Shown here: positions 1 through 6,853 of the stretch, piece after piece
Layout of the letters: each line of letters begins with the position of its first letter
Numbering within the stretch: position 1 is the stretch's first letter
Source: Pedobacter rhizosphaerae
GTDB taxonomy: Bacteria > Bacteroidota > Bacteroidia > Sphingobacteriales > Sphingobacteriaceae
Assembly (NCBI RefSeq): GCF_900111155.1
Contig: NZ_FOGG01000036.1
Span: 1 to 34,755, forward strand
DNA length: 34,755 bases
Direction: 5' to 3'
Program-made: the position numbers and the translations under genes
The notes under the pieces: generated by a model
Told to the model about the DNA's origin: nothing
The model's database searches: none
What the model saw: only the letters and a program-made list of their open reading frames with translations

Positions 1-18
1 TTGAGTTTCATAACTCAA
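1..18. repeat. Small inverted repeat at left edge
   Basis: TTGAGTT and AACTCAA form a perfect 7-bp stem around a 4-base loop. No T-run follows, so it is not a clear intrinsic terminator. The rest of the region up to base 190 holds two GAACTC copies in a short GC-richer patch (about 60-92), probably a fragment of a dispersed intergenic repeat, and the rlmF promoter candidate. Confidence 0.4.
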
Positions 19-138
19 CATTACTTAAACCGAGTCCAAGACTCTCCTCCATTAAACAATCCGTAGAACTCCTGCGGAACTCGACGGACAGGATTTTAGA
101 CTTATAACTTATAACGTACAACTTACCACTTCTTTCCC

Positions 139-146
139 TACCTTTG
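139..146 (+). promoter_or_regulatory. Candidate -7 promoter element of rlmF
   Basis: TACCTTTG matches the Bacteroidota -7 consensus TAnnTTTG and lies 44 bases before the rlmF start. No convincing TTTG -33 element is seen at the usual 19-21 base spacing, so only the -7 half is supported. Confidence 0.4.
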
Positions 147-190
147 CATCAGAAATAAGCACACAGCTTATTTAATTAATCCCGATCACA

Positions 191-1192
191 TTGGCTCAAA
201 AAGAAAACACCCGCTCCGAAAAAAGCGAGTTACACCCGAGGAACAAACACCGTTCACGTTACAATTTCAAACAACTTATTGGCGCTTCAAAAGAACTTAA
301 ACGCTTTGTTTTTTTGAACGATCACAACGAAGAATCGATAGATTTTGCAGATCAGCAGGCAGTAAAGGCATTGAACAAAGCTTTGTTAAAATACTTTTAT
401 AATATTCCGCAGTGGGATATTCCTAAAGATTATTTGTGTCCTCCTATTCCGGGGAGATCAGATTATATTCATTATGTAGCAGATCTTTTAGGCTCTAGCG
501 ACAAAGGCAGGATTCCAAAAGGAAACAAAATTAAAGTGCTTGATATCGGTATGGGCGCAAATTGTATCTATCCGATAATAGGGCATCAGGAATATGGCTG
601 GGACTTTGTAGGGTCTGATATTGATCCGCTTTCTGTTGAAGCTGCAAAACGTATAGTTGATGCAAATAAAGCACTTCAGGGACATATCGAACCCCGTTTA
701 CAACAGTCAAGAATGGCTACCTTTAGAGGGATAGTTGGGGCAAAGGAAGAATTTGATTTAACGATTTGTAACCCACCTTTTCATGCTTCCTTAAAAGAGG
801 CAGAACAAGGAACGAGACAAAAATGGCGCAATTTAAAAGGGGAGGCTGAAGTAAAGCATGTTTTAAACTTTGGTGGAAACAAAGCAGAGCTTTGGTGCCC
901 TGGGGGGGAGCGTGCTTTTGTGGAACAGATGATTGTGCAGAGTGCTCAAATCCCGAAAAAATGCCTTTGGTTCACTTCATTGGTATCTAAAAGTGCCAAT
1001 TTAAGAAGTATTTATAATGCTTTGATTAATGCAAATGCCTTTGAGGTGCGTACCGTTCAAATGTCGCAAGGTCAGAAAATCAGTCGCTTTGTAGCCTGGA
1101 CTTTCCATAACGATGCCGAACAGGCAGAATGGGCGAAAAGATGGAAAACAGAAGCTAAGCCTAAAGAAGACGCTATTAAGCTGGAAAAATAG
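191..1192 (+). CDS. rlmF: 23S rRNA (adenine(1618)-N6)-methyltransferase RlmF
   Basis: SAM-dependent methyltransferase that makes m6A at position 1618 of 23S rRNA (E. coli numbering); cytoplasmic. The N-terminal LHPRN..HRSRY segment (residues 15-24) is the family hallmark. A Rossmann methyltransferase core follows, with LDIGMGANCIYPI as SAM-binding motif I and NPPF at residues 194-197 as the catalytic motif of N6-adenine methylases. Its 333 residues are close to the family's usual length of about 300-330. The start is a TTG: the LHPRN segment must be included and no upstream or early ATG exists. It stands alone and converges on the VIT-family gene across a shared terminator. The family call is firm; the exact start could shift by a few codons. 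Confidence 0.93.
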   Translation: MAQKENTRSEKSELHPRNKHRSRYNFKQLIGASKELKRFVFLNDHNEESIDFADQQAVKALNKALLKYFYNIPQWDIPKDYLCPPIPGRSDYIHYVADLLGSSDKGRIPKGNKIKVLDIGMGANCIYPIIGHQEYGWDFVGSDIDPLSVEAAKRIVDANKALQGHIEPRLQQSRMATFRGIVGAKEEFDLTICNPPFHASLKEAEQGTRQKWRNLKGEAEVKHVLNFGGNKAELWCPGGERAFVEQMIVQSAQIPKKCLWFTSLVSKSANLRSIYNALINANAFEVRTVQMSQGQKISRFVAWTFHNDAEQAEWAKRWKTEAKPKEDAIKLEK

Positions 1193-1210
1193 AAGCTTTA
1201 AAAAAAATAT

Positions 1211-1245
1211 AAAGCCAGATTGACGGAAGTTAGTCTGGCTTTTTT
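1211..1245. terminator. Bidirectional intrinsic terminator, rlmF / VIT-family gene
   Basis: An 11-bp stem (1211-1221 with 1232-1242, one G-U pair) with a 10-base loop is followed by a T-run on the plus strand. It is preceded by an A-rich stretch (1201-1207), which gives a T-rich tail on the minus strand. It sits between two converging genes and can serve both. Confidence 0.8.
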
Positions 1246-1262
1246 GTGGAGCCTTAAATCAG

Positions 1263-1952
1263 CTAACTGATTTTGGTATCGAAGATGTAGCCTACCAAAG
1301 CTGTAAATGCCATGGCCACTGTACCCCAAAAACAGATTCTGAATACAGATTTGAACGGACTTGATCCGCCGGCTTTAGCGGCAATAATACCAGATAACGC
1401 CAGAAAAAGTATGGCAAAGCCGTATTGATAGAAAACCATTGTTTTAATCGGTGTAAACAAGGCGATAATTAAAGGCATAATCCCGCCACTAATGAATGAT
1501 GCTCCAGAGGCTAAAGCTGCTTGCAAGGGGTTAGGTTTGGTCAATTCATTAATGCCAAGTTCGTCTCTGGCATGGGCTGCCAGTGCATCTTTTTGAGTAA
1601 GTTGAATGGCTACTTGCATGGCCAGATTTTCATCTAAACCTTTGGCCAGATATATTTTTGCCAGCTCTTTCAGTTCAACTTCGGGCATAACTTCTAATTC
1701 ATTTCTTTCTCTTTCTATATCAGCCTCCTCAATATCAGCCTGCGAACTAACCGAAACGTACTCTCCAGCAGCCATAGATAGGGCTCCCGCTACAAGGCCA
1801 GCCAATGCTGCTAAAACAATTGGGGATCTGGTATCGGTGGCAGCAGCAATACCAATAACTAAGCTTGTGGTGGATATTATCCCATCATTGCTGCCTAAAA
1901 CAGCCGCCCTTAACCAGCCAGATCTTGTGGTGTAGTGTTTTTCTAGTTCCAT
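1263..1952 (-). CDS. VIT1/CCC1-family transporter
   Basis: Integral membrane protein of the VIT1/CCC1/nodulin-21 family, which in characterised members exports Fe2+ or Mn2+ in exchange for protons. The 229 residues show the family layout: an N-terminal segment with GSNDGIISTTSLVIG (about 20-34), a membrane helix with AAGEYVSVSSQ (about 61-71), then a charged cytoplasmic helical region rich in Glu (about 72-130, including ERNELE) that corresponds to the metal-binding domain. Three more hydrophobic segments (about 143-168, 172-192, 205-224) complete the membrane domain. It starts with ATG three bases after the stop of the cupin gene on the same strand, so the two are probably one transcript. 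The transported metal cannot be read from the sequence. Confidence 0.85.
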   Translation of the reverse strand: MELEKHYTTRSGWLRAAVLGSNDGIISTTSLVIGIAAATDTRSPIVLAALAGLVAGALSMAAGEYVSVSSQADIEEADIERERNELEVMPEVELKELAKIYLAKGLDENLAMQVAIQLTQKDALAAHARDELGINELTKPNPLQAALASGASFISGGIMPLIIALFTPIKTMVFYQYGFAILFLALSGIIAAKAGGSSPFKSVFRICFWGTVAMAFTALVGYIFDTKIS

Positions 1953-1955
1953 ATC

Positions 1956-2387
1956 TTATTTCCGCTCATAAGCAATCAAAATCACGAGGTCGTTATCTGG
2001 ATTGGGTTTAATTCCATGAGAGCTACCAGGTCTGGTGAGTATGGCATCTCCAGGTTTTACCGCGAAAGTTTTACCATTCATTTGCATGATTCCGTTTCCA
2101 CTGATTACATAATAAATTTCATCTTCCTTTTGAAGGTGGTAACCGATAGAAGAGCCCGGCCTTAAAATCCTTTTCCTGAAAACTGTTTTCAAATTTTTGG
2201 CATGTGCAAAGAAGTTGAAGCCAATGGTTTCGCCACCTCCATTATGCGTTCCAGGCTCGTTCTTCGCTACCTCTACATCGTTTTGAAGAATATACTTGCT
2301 GGTATCAGGAGTTTGCGCTTTGACCTTAAATTGAATCGCCAAAATACAGCATAGGGTTATGGTAAGAGGTAATAATTTTTTTCTCAT
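1956..2387 (-). CDS. Secreted cupin-domain protein
   Basis: A 143-residue protein with an N-terminal signal peptide (hydrophobic residues 6-20, likely cleavage after KAQ at about 25) followed by a single cupin domain. Cupin motif 1 reads GYHLQKEDEIYYVISGNG, in which the usual HxH is HxQ while the Glu is kept. Motif 2 includes PGDAILTRPGSSHG with its His. Metal binding is therefore possible but through an altered ligand set. Likely exported to the periplasm or outer envelope. First gene of a two-gene minus-strand unit with the VIT-family transporter. The link to metal handling is only suggested by this pairing; substrate and activity are unknown. Confidence 0.8.
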   Translation of the reverse strand: MRKKLLPLTITLCCILAIQFKVKAQTPDTSKYILQNDVEVAKNEPGTHNGGGETIGFNFFAHAKNLKTVFRKRILRPGSSIGYHLQKEDEIYYVISGNGIMQMNGKTFAVKPGDAILTRPGSSHGIKPNPDNDLVILIAYERK

Positions 2388-2764
2388 GGTGTAGTTATAA
2401 AATATGTTAGGGGCATTGGCCCGATCAAGTCTTTCAGCTTAAAACATTAGGAGCTCAGGTAGGCTAAGTCGCTAGCACTTTCAACTTTCCAATTTCCACT
2501 TTTAACTTTCTACTTTCCACCTTCCCCTCCCAGGCCTTTCAGCTAAAATAGGCGTTTAGGTTTTATTTGCCAAGTTACCACTGTAGTTAGTGTAATAAAC
2601 CCGATAGGAGCGGGCACGACGGGTAACCGAGTAAAGCGAATAGCGGGGCTACAGCAGCCATAATCGAATTCCTTACATTTTCCTGAAAAAAGGCCGTAAA
2701 TAATATGCTTTTCGGTTTGACTTTCCAGTCAATAATATTAGCTTTGCACAAAAAAAATTGATAC
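2388..2764. other. Intergenic region with simple-sequence and repeat-like tracts
   Basis: 377 bases between the divergent cupin and sucD genes. It holds a strand-asymmetric pyrimidine tract (about 2477-2530) built from repeats like AACTTTCC. A GC-richer segment (about 2598-2660) with CGGGCACGACGGGTAACCGA resembles degenerate dispersed repeats often seen between genes in this group (an impression, not a search result). The sucD promoter is at 2716-2746. No plausible gene was seen. Confidence 0.6.
2716..2746 (+). promoter_or_regulatory. sucD promoter (TTTG-N19-TAGCTTTG)
   Basis: TTTG at 2716-2719, exactly 19 bases, then TAGCTTTG at 2739-2746: a perfect match to the Bacteroidota housekeeping promoter consensus. 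Transcription would begin around 2751-2754, leaving a leader of only about 11-14 bases before the sucD ATG. Confidence 0.85.
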
Positions 2765-3637
2765 ATGAGCGTTTTAGTAAATAAAGATTCTAAGGTTATC
2801 GTTCAGGGTTTTACCGGAAACGAAGGAACTTACCACGCCGAGCAAATGTTGGCTTATGGTACAAACGTAGTTGGTGGTGTTACACCTGGCAAAGGTGGGC
2901 AATCGCATTTAGATAAGCCTGTTTTTAATACTGTTAAGGATGCCGTTGATAAAACTGGCGCCAATGTATCGATCATTTTTGTTCCGCCTGCATTCGCTGC
3001 AGACGCGATTATGGAAGCTGCTGAAGGTGGTATTAAAGTGATTGTTTGTATTACTGAAGGTATTCCTACTAAAGATATGATCCTGGTTAAAGAATATATC
3101 ACTGGACGTGATGTAACTTTAATCGGTCCAAACTGCCCGGGTATCATCACTGCTGATGAGGCTAAAATTGGTATTATGCCAGGTTTTATCTTCAAAAAAG
3201 GTAATGTAGGTGTAGTTTCAAAATCAGGAACATTAACTTATGAAGCAGTAGATCAGGTAGTTAAAGCTGGTTTAGGTATTACAACAGCTATCGGTATTGG
3301 TGGTGACCCAATTATTGGAACGCCAACTGTTGAAGCAGTTAAATTATTAATGAACGATCCGGAAACTCACGGTATCATCATGATTGGTGAAATTGGTGGT
3401 GGAATGGAAGCTGAGGCTGCACGTTGGATCAAAGAAAACGGTACTAAACCGGTTGTAGGTTTCATTGCTGGTCAAACTGCGCCTCCGGGACGTAGAATGG
3501 GTCACGCAGGTGCTATTGTTGGTGGTGCTGAGGATACTGCAGCGGCTAAAATGAAAATCATGCGTGAGTGTGGTATTCGCGTTGTAGAAAGCCCGGCTGA
3601 GATTGGTGCTGCAATGGCAGAAGAATTAGCAAAGTAA
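2765..3637 (+). CDS. sucD: Succinate-CoA ligase (ADP/GDP-forming), alpha subunit
   Basis: TCA-cycle enzyme subunit that converts succinyl-CoA to succinate with formation of a nucleoside triphosphate; works as a complex with SucC. The 290 residues match the family length. The CoA-binding Rossmann domain is at the N-terminus (VQGFTGNEGTYHAEQM, about 13-28). The flavodoxin-like half contains GGDPIIGT (about 179-186), and GHAGAIVGG holds the phosphorylated histidine, His247. The ATG start follows a perfect promoter at short distance. sucC is not adjacent; the gene has its own promoter and terminator, so the beta subunit must be encoded elsewhere. Confidence 0.96.
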   Translation: MSVLVNKDSKVIVQGFTGNEGTYHAEQMLAYGTNVVGGVTPGKGGQSHLDKPVFNTVKDAVDKTGANVSIIFVPPAFAADAIMEAAEGGIKVIVCITEGIPTKDMILVKEYITGRDVTLIGPNCPGIITADEAKIGIMPGFIFKKGNVGVVSKSGTLTYEAVDQVVKAGLGITTAIGIGGDPIIGTPTVEAVKLLMNDPETHGIIMIGEIGGGMEAEAARWIKENGTKPVVGFIAGQTAPPGRRMGHAGAIVGGAEDTAAAKMKIMRECGIRVVESPAEIGAAMAEELAK

Positions 3638-3659
3638 GATTTTAAAATTTACATAAGAG

Positions 3660-3694
3660 AAAGCGTTTCGATTAAGTTCGGAGCGCTTTTTTTG
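3660..3694 (+). terminator. Intrinsic terminator of sucD
   Basis: An 11-bp stem (3660-3670 with 3679-3689, two G-U pairs), an 8-base loop, then a T-run to 3693, beginning 22 bases after the sucD stop. Confidence 0.8.
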
Positions 3695-3698
3695 TGCC

Positions 3699-4087
3699 GC
3701 CACGGAAGCACTGAAGGCACGGAGTGGAGGCACAATGTACACAGAGTCGGATTCATAAGTTTCGTGTTTAGTCATTGCGAGGCCGGGTGGACTGAGTCGA
3801 AGCAATCTCATAATGAATTTTTAACCGCAAAGTGTGCAAAGTTTTACCACAGAGGACGCGAAGTGAAGGCACAATGTACACAGAGTTGGATTCATAAGTT
3901 TCGTATTCAGTCATTGCGAGGCCGGGTGGAGTGAGTCGAAGCAATCTCATAACGAATCTTTAACCGCAAAGTGTGCAAAGTTTTACCACCGAGGACGCGG
4001 AGTGAAGGCACAATGTACACAGAGTTGGATTCATAAGTTTCGTGTTTAGGCATTGCGAGGCCGGGTGGAGTGAGTCGAAGCAATCTC
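3699..4087. repeat. Tandem repeat, three copies with 139-bp period
   Basis: Copy A about 3699-3822 (5' part diverged), copy B 3823-3961, copy C 3962-4087. B and C differ at only a few positions. Each unit starts with AACCGCAAAGTGTGCAAAG, continues through GGCACAATGTACACAGAG, and ends with a stem-forming part, ATTGCGAGG...GAAGCAATCTC, whose arms ATTGC and GCAAT can pair. The ATTGCGAGG/GAAGCAATC ending resembles an intergenic repeat type seen in many bacterial genomes. Short open frames in each copy are repeat artefacts; the copies encode near-identical peptides only because the DNA repeats. No other gene is seen between sucD and msrB. Confidence 0.9.
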
Positions 4088-4161
4088 GGTAATTTGTATG
4101 CACTGGGATTTATTTTGGCCAATTCATTTAAATAGCCCTTAACCTCCAAACTCATTTATCA

Positions 4162-4169
4162 TACCTTTG
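4162..4169 (+). promoter_or_regulatory. Candidate -7 element upstream of msrB
   Basis: TACCTTTG matches TAnnTTTG, 63 bases before the msrB ATG. The -33 region is poor, so support is moderate. Confidence 0.4.
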
Positions 4170-4232
4170 TAAACACTAACGCAAAGCGATAATCCAGCAA
4201 ACCAAAACCATTTTCTTGCCGTATATTGTAGT

Positions 4233-4733
4233 ATGAAAACGATGTTGAATAAACTATTTTTGGTCTCAGCTGTTATTTTAATAACATCACTATCAGCCTG
4301 TGCTCAAAAGCAGAATAAGGAAGTAAAACAGACTAAAGAAACAGAACAAATAATACCGAAAAAGAAAATGAACTGGAATCCATTAACTCCCGAAGAAGAA
4401 AGAGTAATTGTTAATAAAGGAACCGAGTATCCTGGAACTGGTAAATATGAACATACAACCGATAAGGGTACCTATACTTGTAAGCGTTGTAATGCGCCTT
4501 TATATCGCTCAGAAAGTAAGTTTGATGCCCGTTGTGGCTGGCCTGCGTTTGACGATGAAATAAAGGGCGCTGTGAAAAGAATTCCGGATGCAGATGGATC
4601 ACGTACAGAAATTGTTTGCGCCAATTGTGGTGCACATTTAGGCCACGTTTTCTTAGGTGAAGGATTTACCAACAAAGACACCCGTCATTGTGTAAATTCA
4701 ATCTCTATGAATTTTGTGCCAGATAAAAAATAA
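4233..4733 (+). CDS. msrB: Peptide-methionine (R)-S-oxide reductase MsrB, lipoprotein form
   Basis: Reduces the R-epimer of methionine sulfoxide in proteins. The 166-residue product begins with a lipoprotein signal peptide (lipobox LSAC, lipidated Cys23), so it acts in the envelope rather than the cytoplasm. After a charged linker (about 28-47) comes the complete MsrB domain: structural zinc cysteines C83, C86, C129 and C132; the CGWPAF motif with the likely resolving C101; and RHCVNS with catalytic C153. The nucleophile is Cys, not selenocysteine. Monocistronic, followed by a terminator. Envelope-anchored MsrB proteins are known to repair oxidised exported proteins; that role is inferred here. 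Confidence 0.94.
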   Translation: MKTMLNKLFLVSAVILITSLSACAQKQNKEVKQTKETEQIIPKKKMNWNPLTPEEERVIVNKGTEYPGTGKYEHTTDKGTYTCKRCNAPLYRSESKFDARCGWPAFDDEIKGAVKRIPDADGSRTEIVCANCGAHLGHVFLGEGFTNKDTRHCVNSISMNFVPDKK

Positions 4734-4758
4734 GGTGGGTATAGTCGGGTTAGGTAAG

Positions 4759-4789
4759 GGCGTACAGCATTAAGCGGTACGCCTTTTTT
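4759..4789 (+). terminator. Intrinsic terminator of msrB
   Basis: GGCGTAC (4759-4765) pairs with GTACGCC (4777-4783) around an 11-base loop and is followed directly by six T. Confidence 0.8.
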
Positions 4790-4822
4790 ATGGCCTTTAA
4801 AGGCGGTTTTTAGGTCAAATTA

Positions 4823-4850
4823 TTGATTATAAACTAAATGCTTATATTTG
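4823..4850 (+). promoter_or_regulatory. Promoter of the RlpA-like gene
   Basis: TATATTTG at 4843-4850 is a full -7 match. TTG at 4823-4825 gives a -33 element with a 17-base spacer, slightly short. The coding start lies 26 bases downstream. Confidence 0.6.
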
Positions 4851-4876
4851 CAGGCTATTTAACAAAGATTTAGCCT

Positions 4877-5257
4877 ATGAAATACCTTCTGTTATTAAGT
4901 AGTTTGTTCTTGTTTTTACACAGTAATGCACAAGATTCAGATTCATCGAATGAGCCAGATAGTATCAAAAAAACAGTTCTCGCAACTTATTATCATAGAA
5001 AGTTTGAAGGTCACCGAACCACCAGCGGTGCTAAATACAGAGCCAAAAAACTAACAGCAGCACACCGTACTTTACCATTTGGTACCCTGGTTACAGTTAC
5101 CAATCCCGATAACGGAAAATCAGTAGTGGTTAAGGTAAATGACAGAGGTCCATTCTCTAAAAGACTAGCCATAGATTTGTCGGAAAGTGCCGCAAAAAAG
5201 ATCGGTATTTATCGTAAAGGCATAGCCAAAGTAAAGCTCAGTTACACACTGGAGTAG
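4877..5257 (+). CDS. Small secreted RlpA-like double-psi beta-barrel protein
   Basis: 126 residues: signal peptide 1-19 (ending HSNAQ) and one RlpA-like double-psi beta-barrel domain. The family hallmarks are ATYYHRKFEGHRTTSG (about 36-51), LTAAHRTLPFGTLVTVTN (about 58-75) and VKVNDRGPF (about 84-92, carrying the conserved Asp). Family members include RlpA, a lytic transglycosylase for glycan strands lacking stem peptides in some bacteria, and proteins without known activity. The SPOR domain of division-site RlpA is absent, so septal targeting would need another route. It is monocistronic with its own promoter. Whether it cuts peptidoglycan cannot be told from sequence. Confidence 0.85.
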   Translation: MKYLLLLSSLFLFLHSNAQDSDSSNEPDSIKKTVLATYYHRKFEGHRTTSGAKYRAKKLTAAHRTLPFGTLVTVTNPDNGKSVVVKVNDRGPFSKRLAIDLSESAAKKIGIYRKGIAKVKLSYTLE

Positions 5258-5715
5258 GTACTCCTTTTTGCTCTAATTCTGATCGGAATTAGCCTTAAAA
5301 TTTAAGTTATTAACACTCTTTTTTGTTTGTTAAGTGCTTAAAAAGAAATGATTAGCTTTTTTTTCGCCTGAAAATGATATTTAGCTGATCGTTTTATCAA
5401 CGGGTTTCAACGTAGTGTTAACAACTTTGATTCAAATTAAGCCCCCTCCGTATATATATTTGTTATAACAAAGTTCTTTAACTTCTTGCGTTTGAAAACA
5501 AATATAAAAGCTTAGTTATTAGTGATTTATAGGCCGGTCTATCTGATTGCATTTTTAAATTTTTCTCAACTAAAAACTCAGTTGTTTGTCAAACCCACGG
5601 GAGTTAGCACTTTCACTAAAGCGTTTATTACAAAACATAACAATCATCATATCAAATTGGTGGATGCGATGCTTTGTCTGCGCTAGATAATTTGAAAAAC
5701 ATTAAAGTATCAGCT
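5258..5715. other. Intergenic region and probable long leader of nrdB
   Basis: 458 bases up to the preferred nrdB ATG. Just after the RlpA-like gene is a hairpin, CTAATTC/GAATTAG (5273-5279, 5286-5292), without a T-run. A TATATTTG -7 element is at 5455-5462. Downstream are short hairpins: AAGTT/AACTT (5471-5484), CAACT/AGTTG (5567-5584) and GTTTG/CAAAC (5584-5594). No tRNA, no recognised riboswitch and no NrdR-box pair were identified. Confidence 0.5.
5455..5462 (+). promoter_or_regulatory. Candidate -7 element of nrdB
   Basis: TATATTTG is a full TAnnTTTG match. The nearest TTTG upstream (5426-5429) lies 25 bases away, longer than usual. If used, it gives a leader of roughly 250 bases. Confidence 0.45.
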
Positions 5716-6687
5716 ATGGAACAGGAACTATTACTACAAGAAAACAAAGATCGCTTTGTGTTATTACCCATTAAATATCCAAAAGTGTGGGAAATGTATA
5801 AGAGAACAGAAGCTAGTTTTTGGACAGCGGAAGAAATCGATCTTTCTGACGACCTTAAACACTGGGAAAATTTAAATGATGGTGAAAGACATTTCATCTC
5901 TCATATCTTAGCTTTCTTTGCCGCTAGTGATGGTATCGTAAATGAGAATTTGGCTGTAAACTTCATGAGCGAAGTACAAATTCCTGAAGCACGTTGTTTC
6001 TACGGGTTCCAGATTATGATGGAGAATATTCACTCTGAAACTTATGCCTTGTTAATTGATACTTACATCAAGGATCCGGAAGAAAAAGATCGCTTATTTC
6101 ACGCTATAGATACTGTTCCTGCAGTAAAGAGAAAAGCAGAGTGGGCTTTACGCTGGATTGACAACGGAACATTTGCAGAGCGTTTAGTAGCTTTTGCTGC
6201 GGTTGAAGGTATTTTCTTCAGCGGAAGTTTCTGCTCTATCTTCTGGTTGAAGAAACGTGGCTTGATGCCAGGCTTAACTTTCAGTAACGAATTAATTTCG
6301 AGAGATGAAGGTTCTCATTGCGAATTTGCTTGTTTACTATATAGCATGCTGAGCAATAAATTAAGTGAGGAGCAAGTAAACAGTATCATTAGAGATGCTG
6401 TAGAAATTGAAAAAGAATTTATTACCGAGGCACTTCCTGTTGCCCTGATCGGTATGAATGCTAAATTGATGAGCCAATACATTGAATTTGTAGCAGACAG
6501 ATGGTTACAGGAATTGGGCTACAACAAAATATACAATGCAACCAATCCTTTCGATTTCATGGAAATGATTTCATTACAGGGAAAAACCAATTTCTTCGAG
6601 AAACGTGTGGGTGATTATCAAAAAAGCGGTGTATTAACTGCGGCAGATAATAAAGCACAGGCCTTCTCTTTGGATGAAGACTTTTAA
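5716..6687 (+). CDS. nrdB: Class Ia ribonucleotide reductase, beta (radical) subunit
   Basis: Beta subunit of aerobic ribonucleoside-diphosphate reductase; houses the di-iron centre and tyrosyl radical and partners NrdA. Visible ligands and radical residue: D72, E103 and H106 in ENIHSETY with radical Y110, and the later DEGSHCEF with Glu and His. The C-terminus AFSLDEDF is the tail expected to dock onto NrdA. From ATG 5716 the product has 323 residues. The frame is open upstream to a TTG at 5674, adding 14 residues (MSALDN...). ATG is preferred because MEQELLLQENKDRF looks like the normal family start. The presence of the Tyr points to class Ia rather than the Tyr-less class Ic. Confidence 0.93.
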   Translation: MEQELLLQENKDRFVLLPIKYPKVWEMYKRTEASFWTAEEIDLSDDLKHWENLNDGERHFISHILAFFAASDGIVNENLAVNFMSEVQIPEARCFYGFQIMMENIHSETYALLIDTYIKDPEEKDRLFHAIDTVPAVKRKAEWALRWIDNGTFAERLVAFAAVEGIFFSGSFCSIFWLKKRGLMPGLTFSNELISRDEGSHCEFACLLYSMLSNKLSEEQVNSIIRDAVEIEKEFITEALPVALIGMNAKLMSQYIEFVADRWLQELGYNKIYNATNPFDFMEMISLQGKTNFFEKRVGDYQKSGVLTAADNKAQAFSLDEDF

Positions 6688-6689
6688 TA

Positions 6690-6835
6690 AAAGAATTTAG
6701 AATTAATGAATGATGGAAGGAGTGAATGCTCATTTTCTTGTTCAGAAAACATGTAAGACAATATAAAGAATGATATTTTGACAGATGAACGGAAACATTC
6801 ACTCATTCAAAATTTACACATTCAATAATTAATAA
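6690..6835. repeat. GAATG/CATTC repeat element upstream of nrdA
   Basis: Between nrdB and nrdA lie GAATG-type arms (about 6705-6730, with GAATGATGGAAGGAGTGAATG) and CATTC-type arms (6795-6825) able to pair with them. The 3' part at 6803-6825 has the form TCATTCAAAA, six bases, CATTCAA, followed by an A/T-rich stretch to the nrdA ATG. The same form recurs upstream of murE and dapA. Confidence 0.7.
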
Positions 6836-6853
6836 AATTAAATCTCATAAAAT

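Noticed and set aside
3699..4087. Possible CRISPR array
   Set aside because: Units are 139 bp and nearly identical throughout, with no short repeat/unique spacer alternation and no cas genes.
3626..4155. Several short open frames on both strands whose peptides share GLAM-KHETYES-like and SVYIVPSLRV-like segments, looking like a small paralogous protein family
   Set aside because: They are produced by the 139-bp DNA repeat read in different copies; they overlap on both strands, lack start-site context and vary where the repeat varies.
5273..5292. CTAATTC/GAATTAG hairpin as terminator of the RlpA-like gene
   Set aside because: No T-run follows the stem on the plus strand, so it was left as a structure of unknown role.
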